A stretch of 6,980 nt of DNA from Candidatus Curtissbacteria bacterium RIFCSPLOWO2_01_FULL_41_18 (GTDB lineage: Bacteria > Patescibacteriota > Microgenomatia > Curtissbacterales > GWA2-41-24). Under the pieces are notes generated by a model. That model made no database searches. It was not told the origin of the DNA and was given only the letters and a program-made list of their open reading frames with translations. Each line of letters opens with the position of its first letter. Positions within the stretch are counted from its first letter, which is position 1. The DNA lies in the NCBI GenBank assembly GCA_001776475.1, contig MFBQ01000006.1, forward strand, positions 1 through 6,980, in the 5' to 3' direction. Below are positions 1 to 5,455 of the stretch, piece by piece. The position numbers were made by a program, and so were the translations under genes.

Positions 1-326
1 TCGTGATCCCCTGCGGTCAGAAAATACTGAAGTTTTGATTTGTCGAAAACTTTTTTAGCCGCTTCAAGCTCCTCTATCGTTCCGACATTTGTGTAGTCTC
101 CAAGCCCAATTACAAAATTAATTCCCATACCCTGGGCCTGCGTAAGCGCTTTGGCAAGTAAGTCATTCTCATTTTCACTATCCGCAACCAAGGCAAATTT
201 TAAAATCGCAGTTTTCTGCTGCTTTTGATGCGCTTCTTCCTGTTTCTCACCTTTCTTCCCTTGCCAGCTCAAACCAACAGCAACCGACAAAATAACCAAA
301 ATAATCAACAAAGCAAATTTTTTCAT
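1..326 (-). CDS. Membrane-anchored metallophosphoesterase, 5' part (C-terminus beyond window)
   Basis: I translated 108 residues from the ATG at 326; the reading frame is open to the window edge. Residues 4-20 are a hydrophobic stretch after MKK, fitting a signal anchor or signal peptide, followed by a charged Lys/Glu/Gln linker (about 23-39). From residue 43 the sequence reads as a calcineurin-like metallophosphoesterase: FALVADSEN (motif I region), IGLGDYTN (residues 73-80, the GD motif) and TAGDH at 104-108 (the GNH[DE]-type motif). Motif I is normally D-x-H; here it is D49-S50-E51, so one expected metal-ligand His is Glu. It likely acts outside the membrane on a phosphoester; the substrate is unknown. 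The gene begins 21 nt after the stop of the TrpR-like gene, and GGAG ends 3 nt before the ATG, a short spacing. The 29-bp repeat with the palindrome lies directly upstream, suggesting shared control. The family call is fairly secure; the function is not. Confidence 0.8.
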   Translation of the reverse strand, partial: MKKFALLIILVILSVAVGLSWQGKKGEKQEEAHQKQQKTAILKFALVADSENENDLLAKALTQAQGMGINFVIGLGDYTNVGTIEELEAAKKVFDKSKLQYFLTAGDH

Positions 327-355
327 TCACTCCAATTATTCGAATAATCAAAGTA
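327..355 (-). repeat. 29-bp perfect direct repeat, copy 1 (upstream of the metallophosphoesterase)
   Basis: Bases 327-355 are identical to 794-822. Read on the minus strand, the unit holds, in order, TACT, TTTG, the 14-bp palindrome, and GGAGTGA next to the start codon. This copy also contains the TGA stop of the TrpR-like gene (348-350). Identity ends exactly at the ATG on one side and at the base before TACT on the other. The copies lie 467 bp apart. Perfect identity over 29 bp with matching position relative to two genes is far beyond chance. Confidence 0.95.
335..348. promoter_or_regulatory. Palindromic operator candidate, copy 1
   Basis: ATTATTCGAATAAT is a perfect 14-bp inverted repeat, 9 bp upstream of the metallophosphoesterase ATG. 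It overlaps the last base of the preceding stop codon. A TCTACT element (352-357) occupies the position that TATACT has in the other copy, so an internal promoter is possible but weaker. The inferred binder is the TrpR-family protein encoded immediately upstream. Confidence 0.6.
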
Positions 356-785
356 GATTCTTCTTTTTGTCATATCCGAGTTTCTTATTCAACAGCTCTT
401 CCTCAACAAACGTATCTCGAGTCCCCAATCGATGAACGAGTTTAATAACATCCCGCCAGAATTCCCTGCCGGCTTCCGTCTTCATTATCCGCTCGACAAT
501 TTTGCTATAGCCTCGATTATGCTTGACAATCAATGAAACCTTACCGACTGTGTCGCTTGAAACTTTGAGAAAATTCTGAATCGCCTCATAACCCCATCCT
601 TTTATGAGAAGCACGGCAATTGCCAATCTCTTGGCAAGAACCACCTTTTCAGTAGGCGTTAGCAAATCGTTAAGAAAAAGGGCTGTCTCTTGCCTGCCCT
701 TAACCTGCGAAACCGCCTCAAGAAGTGTCCCGCTTATTTTATTTTGAACATCAACAGATAAGTATCTTTTGGATATCTGAGCCAT
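348..785 (-). CDS. TrpR-family (YerC/YecD-like) DNA-binding regulator
   Basis: The 145-residue protein carries a Trp-repressor-fold domain. Residues 37-86 (LFLNDLLTPTEKVVLAKRL..., then the helix-turn-helix around 66-84, YEAIQNFLKVSSDTVGKVS) follow the TrpR layout of an LLTP turn, a long helix and a reader helix. Residues 95-145 are a basic, helical extension not needed for the fold. The frame also opens further upstream at a TTG (818), but that version would translate through the palindrome. I chose the ATG at 785 because GAGG lies 6 nt before it and the predicted promoter would start transcription near 812. The family includes tryptophan-responsive repressors and Gram-positive proteins of unknown ligand; nothing here points to tryptophan biosynthesis. 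Autoregulation through the 802-815 palindrome and control of the following metallophosphoesterase gene are inferred from position. Its TGA stop falls in the second repeat copy. Confidence 0.85.
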   Translation of the reverse strand: MAQISKRYLSVDVQNKISGTLLEAVSQVKGRQETALFLNDLLTPTEKVVLAKRLAIAVLLIKGWGYEAIQNFLKVSSDTVGKVSLIVKHNRGYSKIVERIMKTEAGREFWRDVIKLVHRLGTRDTFVEEELLNKKLGYDKKKNLL

Positions 786-793
786 AATTCCCC

Positions 794-822
794 TCACTCC
801 AATTATTCGAATAATCAAAGTA
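794..822 (-). repeat. 29-bp perfect direct repeat, copy 2 (upstream of the TrpR-like gene)
   Basis: This copy is identical to 327-355. It ends 8 nt before the chosen ATG of the TrpR-like gene, and extra sequence after GGAGTGA (GGGGAATT) completes the ribosome-binding region. It includes the last four bases of the predicted -10 element TATACT. Confidence 0.95.
802..815. promoter_or_regulatory. Palindromic operator candidate, copy 2
   Basis: The perfect 14-bp palindrome ATTATTCGAATAAT begins 3 bp downstream of the -10 element and covers the predicted start point near 812. A bound dimer here would block initiation, the usual geometry of an autorepressor. No loop bases exist between the arms, so this is not a terminator stem. 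Confidence 0.65.
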
Positions 823-824
823 TA
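819..824 (-). promoter_or_regulatory. Promoter -10 of the TrpR-like gene
   Basis: TATACT (5 of 6 to consensus) is preceded by TG plus one base, an extended -10. The -35 position at 17 bp holds only TCATTA, a poor match. A separate TTGACT at 832-837 is a good -35 but would pair only with weak -10 hexamers inside the palindrome. Either choice places the palindrome on the promoter. Confidence 0.55.
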
Positions 825-892
825 ACAAAATAGTCAATGATTAATGATAACAAGATAAGCTAAGAGTTAAAAAATTTAGAAAATTATGCCGC

Positions 893-2647
893 TTACATCT
901 TCCCCGGAGCCGAAATACCCAGTAGATTAAGCCCTTTTTCAAGAATTTTGGCTGTGGCATGTGTCAAAAACAATCTGCGCGACCGATCCGGTTCTTTGGA
1001 ATCTATAATCCTCAAATTGTTGTACATCGCGTTATACTTTTGGGCAACCTCGAATAAAAAGCCGGCAATTTGGTTCGGCGCAAAAGAACTGGCCGCATCC
1101 ACAACTACTTCTTCAAAATGTCCCAATGCTCGCAAAAGTATCCTCTCTTCGTTAGCCAAATCCGAAAAATCTGCCCGCTGACCTACCGACCTACCGACCC
1201 ACCGACCTTTTTCCAGCACCGATCGGCACCTCGCATGGGTGTATTGCAAATACGGCCCGGAATTTCCTTCCAGGCTCATCGCCTCCTCAAATGAAAACTT
1301 AATATCCTGAGAGGCATTACCCTTCAAAAAAGCATATTTGACTGCTCCAACGGCAACAACCTCTGCTATTTTGTCCGGGTCTTGCCGCCTGCCTTTTTCG
1401 CTTTGCCGAGCAAATTCAAGCGCCCTCTTCCCTGCCTCATCCAGGATCCAGCTTGCCGATATCACGTTGCCAAGTCTTGAAGAAATCTTACCGCCCGGCA
1501 TCCTAACCATGCCGTGGGCCACATGCTGAGTTTTCTTGGCTATTGCAGGTCCGACCTGTTTAATGGCAGCAAGTAGCACCTTAAAATACTCGGCAATTTC
1601 GTTACCAGTAACAATAATTGAAAGATTGTAGGCGAAGTCTTCATATTTTTTGAAAGCCAAACCCAACTCTTTAGCTTCATAAGTGGGCAAGCCCGCACCC
1701 GTTATAAAAACCCGGTTATGCAAACCGTACTTCTCGCCGGGGAAAATAACTGCGCCTTTGCTCATTTCAAAAACTCTTCCAAGGTTTTTCTTGACAATTT
1801 CCACACCCAATGTGCCGACTTCACTTTCGAAATAGTAAAGATCAAAGCGTGTTCCCAAGCGTTTGTAGATTGCTTCGAAATTCTCAAGACTCCAAGCCTT
1901 CCCAAGCTTATACTCGATAATGACGTCTTGCTTTTCATAAATTTCCTGATTGATTTTGATTATTTCCTCTTTTGCTTTAGCATCCGTCTCGTAAGCCTCT
2001 GCCCCAGCAGCATAACAAAGCCCCAAAAAATCAATCCTCTCCCCCAGGTTCTTATTTGCCAAATTTTTGATATTTAATTTTTTATTTTTAATATGGAATC
2101 TCATCCCCCAAACGCACTTGGCAACATGAAGTCCCACATCGCCCTGATAATTGGCGCGTTTGACTTGTGCTCCGAGGGCCTCGAACATCCGACTTATAGC
2201 CTCACCCACGCTATTTGAGTAGAGATGCCCCACATGGAACTCCTTAAAAGGATTTGGGTCCGTAAACTCGACAATTATCTTTTTTGAAGAATAAGGGCTG
2301 CCAAAAGCTTTTTTGTTGAGTAATTTTTCTACCTCTTTTTGCCAAATATTGTCTTTGATAAAAAAATTAATAAATCCGGGCTCTTTAACCTCTAGTTTTT
2401 CAAGGTAAGGCTGACTTTTTAGACTATCAGCCAAAATCTTAGCAAACTCCATTGGCGATTGATAAAGTTCGTCCTTGTTTCTTGTTTCTTGTTTCTTGTT
2501 TCTTGTTGCGATTCTGAGCGCAATGTTGCTGCTATAATCCCCAAATTTCTCATCAGCGGTCCTTGTAACTTCTATCCCACCATCCCACTGACCCACCACC
2601 CCACTAACCACTTTCTCAATATCTTTTTTAATTTGACTTCTTAGCAT
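893..2647 (-). CDS. argS: Arginyl-tRNA synthetase
   Basis: The 584-residue class I synthetase charges tRNA-Arg with arginine in the cytosol. The N-terminal tRNA-binding domain (about 1-96) contains KFGDYSSNIAL at 34-44. The HIGH signature is HVGH at 138-141, inside TDPNPFKEFHVGHL. The KMSKS region is replaced by GGKISSRLGNV (385-395), normal for many ArgRS. The DALR anticodon-binding domain begins near NSGPYLQYTHAR (462-473), and the protein ends LLGISAPGKM, a typical ArgRS terminus. Length is normal. The ATG at 2647 gives the expected MLRSQIKKDIEK start; no Shine-Dalgarno is visible and a promoter lies directly upstream. Four low-complexity tracts fall in the coding sequence (residues 13-24, 47-58, 185-196 and about 480-490), all in segments that look non-catalytic. 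The gene is followed after 107 nt by the TrpR-like gene, which has its own promoter. Confidence 0.97.
   Translation of the reverse strand: MLRSQIKKDIEKVVSGVVGQWDGGIEVTRTADEKFGDYSSNIALRIATRNKKQETRNKDELYQSPMEFAKILADSLKSQPYLEKLEVKEPGFINFFIKDNIWQKEVEKLLNKKAFGSPYSSKKIIVEFTDPNPFKEFHVGHLYSNSVGEAISRMFEALGAQVKRANYQGDVGLHVAKCVWGMRFHIKNKKLNIKNLANKNLGERIDFLGLCYAAGAEAYETDAKAKEEIIKINQEIYEKQDVIIEYKLGKAWSLENFEAIYKRLGTRFDLYYFESEVGTLGVEIVKKNLGRVFEMSKGAVIFPGEKYGLHNRVFITGAGLPTYEAKELGLAFKKYEDFAYNLSIIVTGNEIAEYFKVLLAAIKQVGPAIAKKTQHVAHGMVRMPGGKISSRLGNVISASWILDEAGKRALEFARQSEKGRRQDPDKIAEVVAVGAVKYAFLKGNASQDIKFSFEEAMSLEGNSGPYLQYTHARCRSVLEKGRWVGRSVGQRADFSDLANEERILLRALGHFEEVVVDAASSFAPNQIAGFLFEVAQKYNAMYNNLRIIDSKEPDRSRRLFLTHATAKILEKGLNLLGISAPGKM
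1180..1208 (-). repeat. 8-nt tandem repeat inside argS
   Basis: On the plus strand the unit CTACCGAC occurs at 1183-1190 and 1191-1198, then CCACCGAC at 1199-1206. It encodes the Gly/Arg/Val-rich segment around residues 480-490 in the anticodon-binding domain. Because 8 is not a multiple of 3, gain or loss of a unit would shift the frame. Confidence 0.8.
2062..2095 (-). repeat. A/T-rich low-complexity tract inside argS
   Basis: The plus strand carries ATTTTTGATATTT followed by a T/A-rich run, encoding HIKNKKLNIKNL (residues 185-196). The 13-base core recurs exactly in the comEA-comEC spacer (5425-5437, within 5419-5452), with similar flanks. It sits between WGMRF and LGERIDFLG, so it looks like an in-frame insertion. 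Confidence 0.6.
2474..2508 (-). repeat. 7-nt tandem repeat (about five units) inside argS
   Basis: On the plus strand CTTGTTT is repeated four times without error (2474-2501), then CTTGTTG. It encodes the Asn/Lys/Gln/Glu/Thr/Arg-rich stretch at residues 47-58 in the N-terminal domain, next to the conserved KFGDYSSNIAL. The 7-nt unit makes this a potential slippage hotspot near the start of an essential gene. Confidence 0.95.
2575..2611 (-). repeat. Degenerate G-rich repeat near the argS start
   Basis: On the coding strand, runs of GTGGG and TGGTGGG recur imperfectly, encoding VVSGVVGQWDGG (residues 13-24). The period is irregular, so this is weaker than the 7- and 8-nt tracts. Confidence 0.45.
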
Positions 2648-2655
2648 ATGCAGTA

Positions 2656-2684
2656 ATTGTCAGATCTCGAAATATAAATGTCAA
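2656..2684 (-). promoter_or_regulatory. argS promoter
   Basis: On the minus strand, TTGACA (2679-2684, perfect -35) is separated by 17 bp from GACAAT (2656-2661, 4 of 6 to the -10 consensus). The expected start near 2649-2650 is only 2-3 nt from the ATG at 2647, so the transcript would be essentially leaderless, fitting the absence of a ribosome-binding site. Confidence 0.6.
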
Positions 2685-2730
2685 GGGAAAATTATCGCAG
2701 TCAGATCAGAATATGGAAAAACCTGCAAGA

Positions 2731-3222
2731 TTAACTTTTGGTCGTTAGGTGACGACGGGCTTCTTCTCTATTTCTTGTGTCTAAGTCATGCTTTAAATCT
2801 CTCACAACAATTGGACGTGCGGCCCTTAATACCAAGTTGAAAAAATCGTTATCTCTTCTAATCACTCTAATTTCTGTATTGCCGATTATGACTTCATTAT
2901 CACCAATTTCTCCGCTAGCACTTAAATGTAGGAAGGTTACAGCATCCCATGGCAAATTTAATTTCATGGGTACTCTTTGCTCTTGCCCTACCTTTTCAAT
3001 TCTGGTTCGAGCCAGAGCAAATATTCCCAATCTAGGAGACCTTCTATCCCTTAAGCCCTTTTCTATGTCATTTTGTGTCCAGTGTAATTGCAGTATAAAA
3101 TCTGAATTCACTAAAATAGCATTCCCTTCCGTTACCAGCACTGGTTCACTAAAAGGCTGGGGTTCGTGCTTTCTAATAGTATCTACTTTACCTGAAACCA
3201 CACGTTCTCTAAAATTAGTCAT
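2731..3222 (-). CDS. Uncharacterised soluble protein
   Basis: I do not recognise this 163-residue protein. It has no signal peptide or membrane segment. It starts MTNFRERVVSGKVDTIRKH and alternates beta-type segments (EPVLVTEGNAILVNSDFILQLHW, VPMKLNLPWDAVTFLHLSASG, NEVIIGNTEIRVIRRD) with charged turns, and ends in a strongly charged Arg/Lys/Glu/Asp tail (from about 143). The look is of a small beta-rich domain with a helical tail. No catalytic motif or Cys/His cluster is visible. The minus strand is preferred over an overlapping plus-strand frame because a near-consensus promoter lies upstream in the right orientation, all neighbours are on minus, and the plus frame is Ser/Leu/Thr-rich like a shadow. 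No Shine-Dalgarno precedes the ATG. It separates the competence genes from argS, with 83 bp behind and 83 bp ahead. Confidence 0.65.
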   Translation of the reverse strand: MTNFRERVVSGKVDTIRKHEPQPFSEPVLVTEGNAILVNSDFILQLHWTQNDIEKGLRDRRSPRLGIFALARTRIEKVGQEQRVPMKLNLPWDAVTFLHLSASGEIGDNEVIIGNTEIRVIRRDNDFFNLVLRAARPIVVRDLKHDLDTRNREEARRHLTTKS

Positions 3223-3266
3223 AAATAGGAGCAGATGAACACAAAATACTAGATCAATGAAAGATA

Positions 3267-3295
3267 ATTATACCTCAGACAACCAAATATGACAA
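3267..3295 (-). promoter_or_regulatory. Near-consensus sigma70-type promoter
   Basis: On the minus strand, TTGTCA (3290-3295) is followed after exactly 17 bp by a perfect TATAAT (3267-3272). The predicted start near 3260 gives a leader of about 38 nt to the ATG at 3222. This is the best promoter match in the window and implies that the uncharacterised gene is transcribed apart from the competence genes. Confidence 0.75.
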
Positions 3296-3305
3296 CTATG
3301 GGATG

Positions 3306-4205
3306 TTAATTAACAGTGTAACTCTTACCGCCACTCTCTATTTCTATGGTACCAACTGTATCATTTCTTAATATTTTGATACCTTTTGACGTTAATAAAT
3401 CCAATACTTCTTTGTGTGGGTGGCCAAACCTGTTTTTGCCGACTTGAATGACGGCTATCTTTGGACTAGCTAATTCTAAAAGCGCCTCACTCGTGCCGGT
3501 TTTTGAACCATGGTGAGAAATCTTAAGAATCTGACAATGTTTATTTATTAACCCTTCAAGAATCTCTTTTGCTAAATCTCCGGTCAAATAGGCGCAGAAC
3601 CTTGGTCCTGAGCTTGCTTGCCCTGAGATTTTCGAACGGGTCGAAGGATCTCCATATTCAATCCTCACAACCACTGAACTTTCGTTCAAATCAGTTGGCG
3701 CAAGTGTTTGCCAAATACTTAACCTTTCAGCCGTTGGCCATAGAACTTCTAAACTCGTCTTATCCAGCTTGATCAGGTCTCCCTCTTTTGCCAAATGGAC
3801 TTGCGATTTTTCAGCACTCAGCAATTTCTGCCATTCGTCAAAAAGCGCTGTTTCATTTTCAACGCCATTCCATACAACTCTCTCAACTTTATACCTGTTA
3901 AAAATCTCAACCTGACCTTCTATGTGATCCTCTTGCGCGTGCGTTAGAATCATCATTTCAATTGTCCTATCCCAGAACGGCATTTTGGAAGACAAGCAAT
4001 CGACAACTTTAGTACCTGGCCCTCCATCAACAACGACTTGTTTCCCTTTTGGCGTCACAATCAAAATGCCGTCCCCCTGCCCAACATCACAAAAAATAAG
4101 CTTAAGCCTGCCAGCCTTTTGACTTTCCAAAGTAAACAGAATTCCGAGAACTATTAGGATAATCGCCGACAGTAAAACAAATTTAGTTGAACCTTTAATT
4201 TTCAT
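3306..4205 (-). CDS. ComEC-type metallo-beta-lactamase-fold hydrolase, membrane-anchored
   Basis: The 299-residue protein matches the C-terminal hydrolase domain of ComEC/Rec2, here encoded as its own gene. Residues 8-25 are one membrane segment after a basic start, placing the domain outside the cytoplasmic membrane. Motifs in order: DVGQGDGILI (40-49), DGG (60-62), THAQEDH (88-94), TGD (208-210), SHHGS (230-234) and GHPH (261-264). The metal motif is normally H-x-[HD]-x-D-H; here the third position is Gln91. A 16-residue insertion (about 187-202, Ser/Gly/Pro-rich) lies between the strand EYGD and CAYLTGD and is encoded by a low-complexity repeat. The ATG at 4205 has AAAGG a few bases upstream. 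The gene follows comEC by 45 nt, consistent with a two-gene version of ComEC. In other bacteria this domain is thought to degrade or process the non-transported DNA strand; that role here is inferred. Confidence 0.88.
   Translation of the reverse strand: MKIKGSTKFVLLSAIILIVLGILFTLESQKAGRLKLIFCDVGQGDGILIVTPKGKQVVVDGGPGTKVVDCLSSKMPFWDRTIEMMILTHAQEDHIEGQVEIFNRYKVERVVWNGVENETALFDEWQKLLSAEKSQVHLAKEGDLIKLDKTSLEVLWPTAERLSIWQTLAPTDLNESSVVVRIEYGDPSTRSKISGQASSGPRFCAYLTGDLAKEILEGLINKHCQILKISHHGSKTGTSEALLELASPKIAVIQVGKNRFGHPHKEVLDLLTSKGIKILRNDTVGTIEIESGGKSYTVN
3600..3650 (-). repeat. Low-complexity repeat inserted in the ComEC-type hydrolase gene
   Basis: The coding strand reads CCTTCGACCCGTTCGAAAA, then CTCAGGGCAAGCAAGCTCAGG. 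The CCTTCGAC and AAGCTCAGG pieces resemble a dispersed motif of the form CCTTCGACAAGCTCAGG, known to me from many environmental bacterial genomes. The insertion keeps the frame and adds about 16 residues rich in Ser, Gly, Pro and Arg. Confidence 0.65.
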
Positions 4206-4226
4206 TCAGCCTTTTACAACAAGCCG

Positions 4227-4247
4227 TTTTAAGATCTGACCTTAAAA
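4227..4247 (-). other. A/T-rich hairpin between comEC and the hydrolase gene
   Basis: TTTTAAG (4227-4233) and CTTAAAA (4241-4247) form a perfect 7-bp stem with a 7-nt loop, starting 3 nt after the comEC stop codon. It is too A/T-rich, and lacks a clean trailing U-run, to be a strong terminator. It could be an mRNA processing or stability element, or chance. Confidence 0.35.
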
Positions 4248-4250
4248 TAC

Positions 4251-5342
4251 TTAAAATATTTGAATAGTTGCCAATATTCTCACCACTTCCGAGAAATATA
4301 AGGCCGGAACATAGGCAAAATAGGCTAAAACTTGCGCCAAAGGCATAAAGGTCAAACTTGCAAAAGCTATTAAAAACCCCAGAATCATAATGGGAAAAAC
4401 CACTTCTGCAACCAAAATATTGGCAATCGGTGCCAGTGGCGAAACGCGCGAAAAATAAAACAAAATTACGGGAGCTGTAAACAGATAAGCACTTGTAGCA
4501 ATCGCTGCATTTTCGCCCAAAAACGGCAGTTTTTTGAAAATCTCCTTGAGCTTTTGGCCTAAAGTGATTATGCCCAAAGTTGCCGCAAAGGTTAATTGGA
4601 ACGAAACCTCAAAGAGCGCTTGTGGCCAAATCAAAACTATCATAAGAGCAGCAATAACAAGTGAGAAGATAACGCTCGCCTCTCTTCCCAAAAATATTGC
4701 CAAACTAGAAACTAAAACCATAATGCTTGCCCTAATAACAGGCGGCTCAAAACCGGTTAAAAACGCGTAAGTAAATACGGCCAAAATCGCCAAAATCATA
4801 CTTTGTCTTCTACCAACATACCTTGCCAGTGCCAGAAAAATTCCCGCTACAATCATCAAGTTTTGGCCGGAAACTACTACCACATGGATGGTTCCTGTCT
4901 TAATAAGCTCATCCCGAAACTGCTTACCAATCGTATCCACTCCAAGCACAGTTCCGACAACCAATGTCGCCTCACGCGAAGGCAAAAGCGCACTCACATT
5001 TTTAGAAATTTTGTCTCTCAGCTCTGATCTAAACCTCAAAAGACCTGATCTTTCACCTATTTTCTCAACACTTGCACCAAACATTCTTCCTTTTTCATCA
5101 AAAGTACCTTCAATCAGCAGCCGGTCACCGACTCGATATCTTGGATATAAATCAACATAAACCCGTGAATCAGCAACATAAATCACTTGAGAAAAATCAT
5201 AAATTCTTGGCTCGCGCTTAATGGTCGCCTCAAACTTTAGAGGCTGATTTTTAGGTAATGTTATGGGCTGGTTAAGCCAGATTCGAATGGTTGCGACAAT
5301 AATTAAAAAAATAATGAAAATTATCAAGTGAACTTTCGACAC
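4251..5342 (-). CDS. comEC: ComEC/Rec2-family DNA-uptake channel (membrane part only)
   Basis: The 363-residue integral membrane protein carries single-stranded DNA across the cytoplasmic membrane during transformation. Residues 5-23 are the first membrane segment. Residues 32-97 are a small beta-rich extracytoplasmic region resembling the DUF4131/OB-like part of ComEC (EATIKREPRIYDF, YRVGDRLLIEGTF). From about 120 the Competence domain follows: HVVVVSGQNLMIV (153-165), TGFEPPVIRASIM (196-208), FQLTFAATLGII (248-259) and SPLAPIANIL (301-310), with many hydrophobic helices between. Full ComEC is typically 700-800 residues because a hydrolase domain follows; here that domain is the next gene, so this is a split form, not a truncation. 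The start is GTG at 5342: an in-frame TGA lies just upstream and no ATG fits. Only a weak GAG precedes it. It follows comEA by 113 bp and is likely co-transcribed. Confidence 0.92.
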   Translation of the reverse strand: MSKVHLIIFIIFLIIVATIRIWLNQPITLPKNQPLKFEATIKREPRIYDFSQVIYVADSRVYVDLYPRYRVGDRLLIEGTFDEKGRMFGASVEKIGERSGLLRFRSELRDKISKNVSALLPSREATLVVGTVLGVDTIGKQFRDELIKTGTIHVVVVSGQNLMIVAGIFLALARYVGRRQSMILAILAVFTYAFLTGFEPPVIRASIMVLVSSLAIFLGREASVIFSLVIAALMIVLIWPQALFEVSFQLTFAATLGIITLGQKLKEIFKKLPFLGENAAIATSAYLFTAPVILFYFSRVSPLAPIANILVAEVVFPIMILGFLIAFASLTFMPLAQVLAYFAYVPALYFSEVVRILATIQIF

Positions 5343-5391
5343 GATGTCAACTCAGGCTGTAAACTTCTCCACAAGGTCGAAGATTAATATT

Positions 5392-5410
5392 GTTCGAGCT
5401 TGTCGAGAAC
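5392..5410. repeat. Dispersed TCGACAAGCTC-type motif in the comEA-comEC spacer
   Basis: On the minus strand this reads GTTCTCGACAAGCTCGAAC, a short imperfect dyad (GTTC...GAAC ends). Its AAGCTC core is shared with the insertion in the hydrolase gene, suggesting a related family of dispersed low-complexity elements. Confidence 0.5.
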
Positions 5411-5418
5411 TTCCACAA

Positions 5419-5452
5419 TTTTGATTTTTGATATTTGATTTTTAATTTAAAT
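5419..5452. repeat. A/T-rich low-complexity repeat in the comEA-comEC spacer
   Basis: TTTTGATTTTTGATATTTG continues into TTTTTAATTTAAAT; the GATTTTTGAT/ATTTGATTTT units repeat imperfectly. ATTTTTGATATTT is shared exactly with the tract inside argS (2062-2095). Together with the motif at 5392-5410 it fills most of the 113-bp spacer, which shows no convincing promoter or terminator. Confidence 0.6.
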
Positions 5453-5455
5453 CTG

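Noticed and set aside
335..815. The two palindromes as part of a CRISPR-like array or attachment sites
   Set aside because: There are only two copies 467 bp apart with a conserved gene between them, and each is placed at a gene start; there is no integrase or spacer structure.
786..818. Longer TrpR-like protein starting at the TTG at 818
   Set aside because: It would translate the palindrome and ribosome-binding region as coding sequence and start upstream of the predicted transcription start; the ATG at 785 has a well-spaced GAGG.
1718..2077. Plus-strand reading frame of 119 codons within argS
   Set aside because: It is fully contained opposite a clear arginyl-tRNA synthetase and shows no domain features of its own.
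2777..3238. Plus-strand reading frame of 153 codons opposite the uncharacterised gene
   Set aside because: Its composition is Ser/Leu/Thr-rich without family features, all neighbours are on the minus strand, and the good promoter faces the minus-strand gene.
3304..3315. Perfect 12-bp palindrome TGTTAATTAACA upstream of the -35 of the uncharacterised gene
   Set aside because: One or two 12-bp palindromes are expected by chance in an A/T-rich window of this size, and there is no second copy.
5319..5349. Promoter inside the comEC start (TTGACA at 5344-5349, GATAAT 19 bp downstream)
   Set aside because: The spacing is long and transcription would begin inside the coding sequence, before no better start codon; likely chance.
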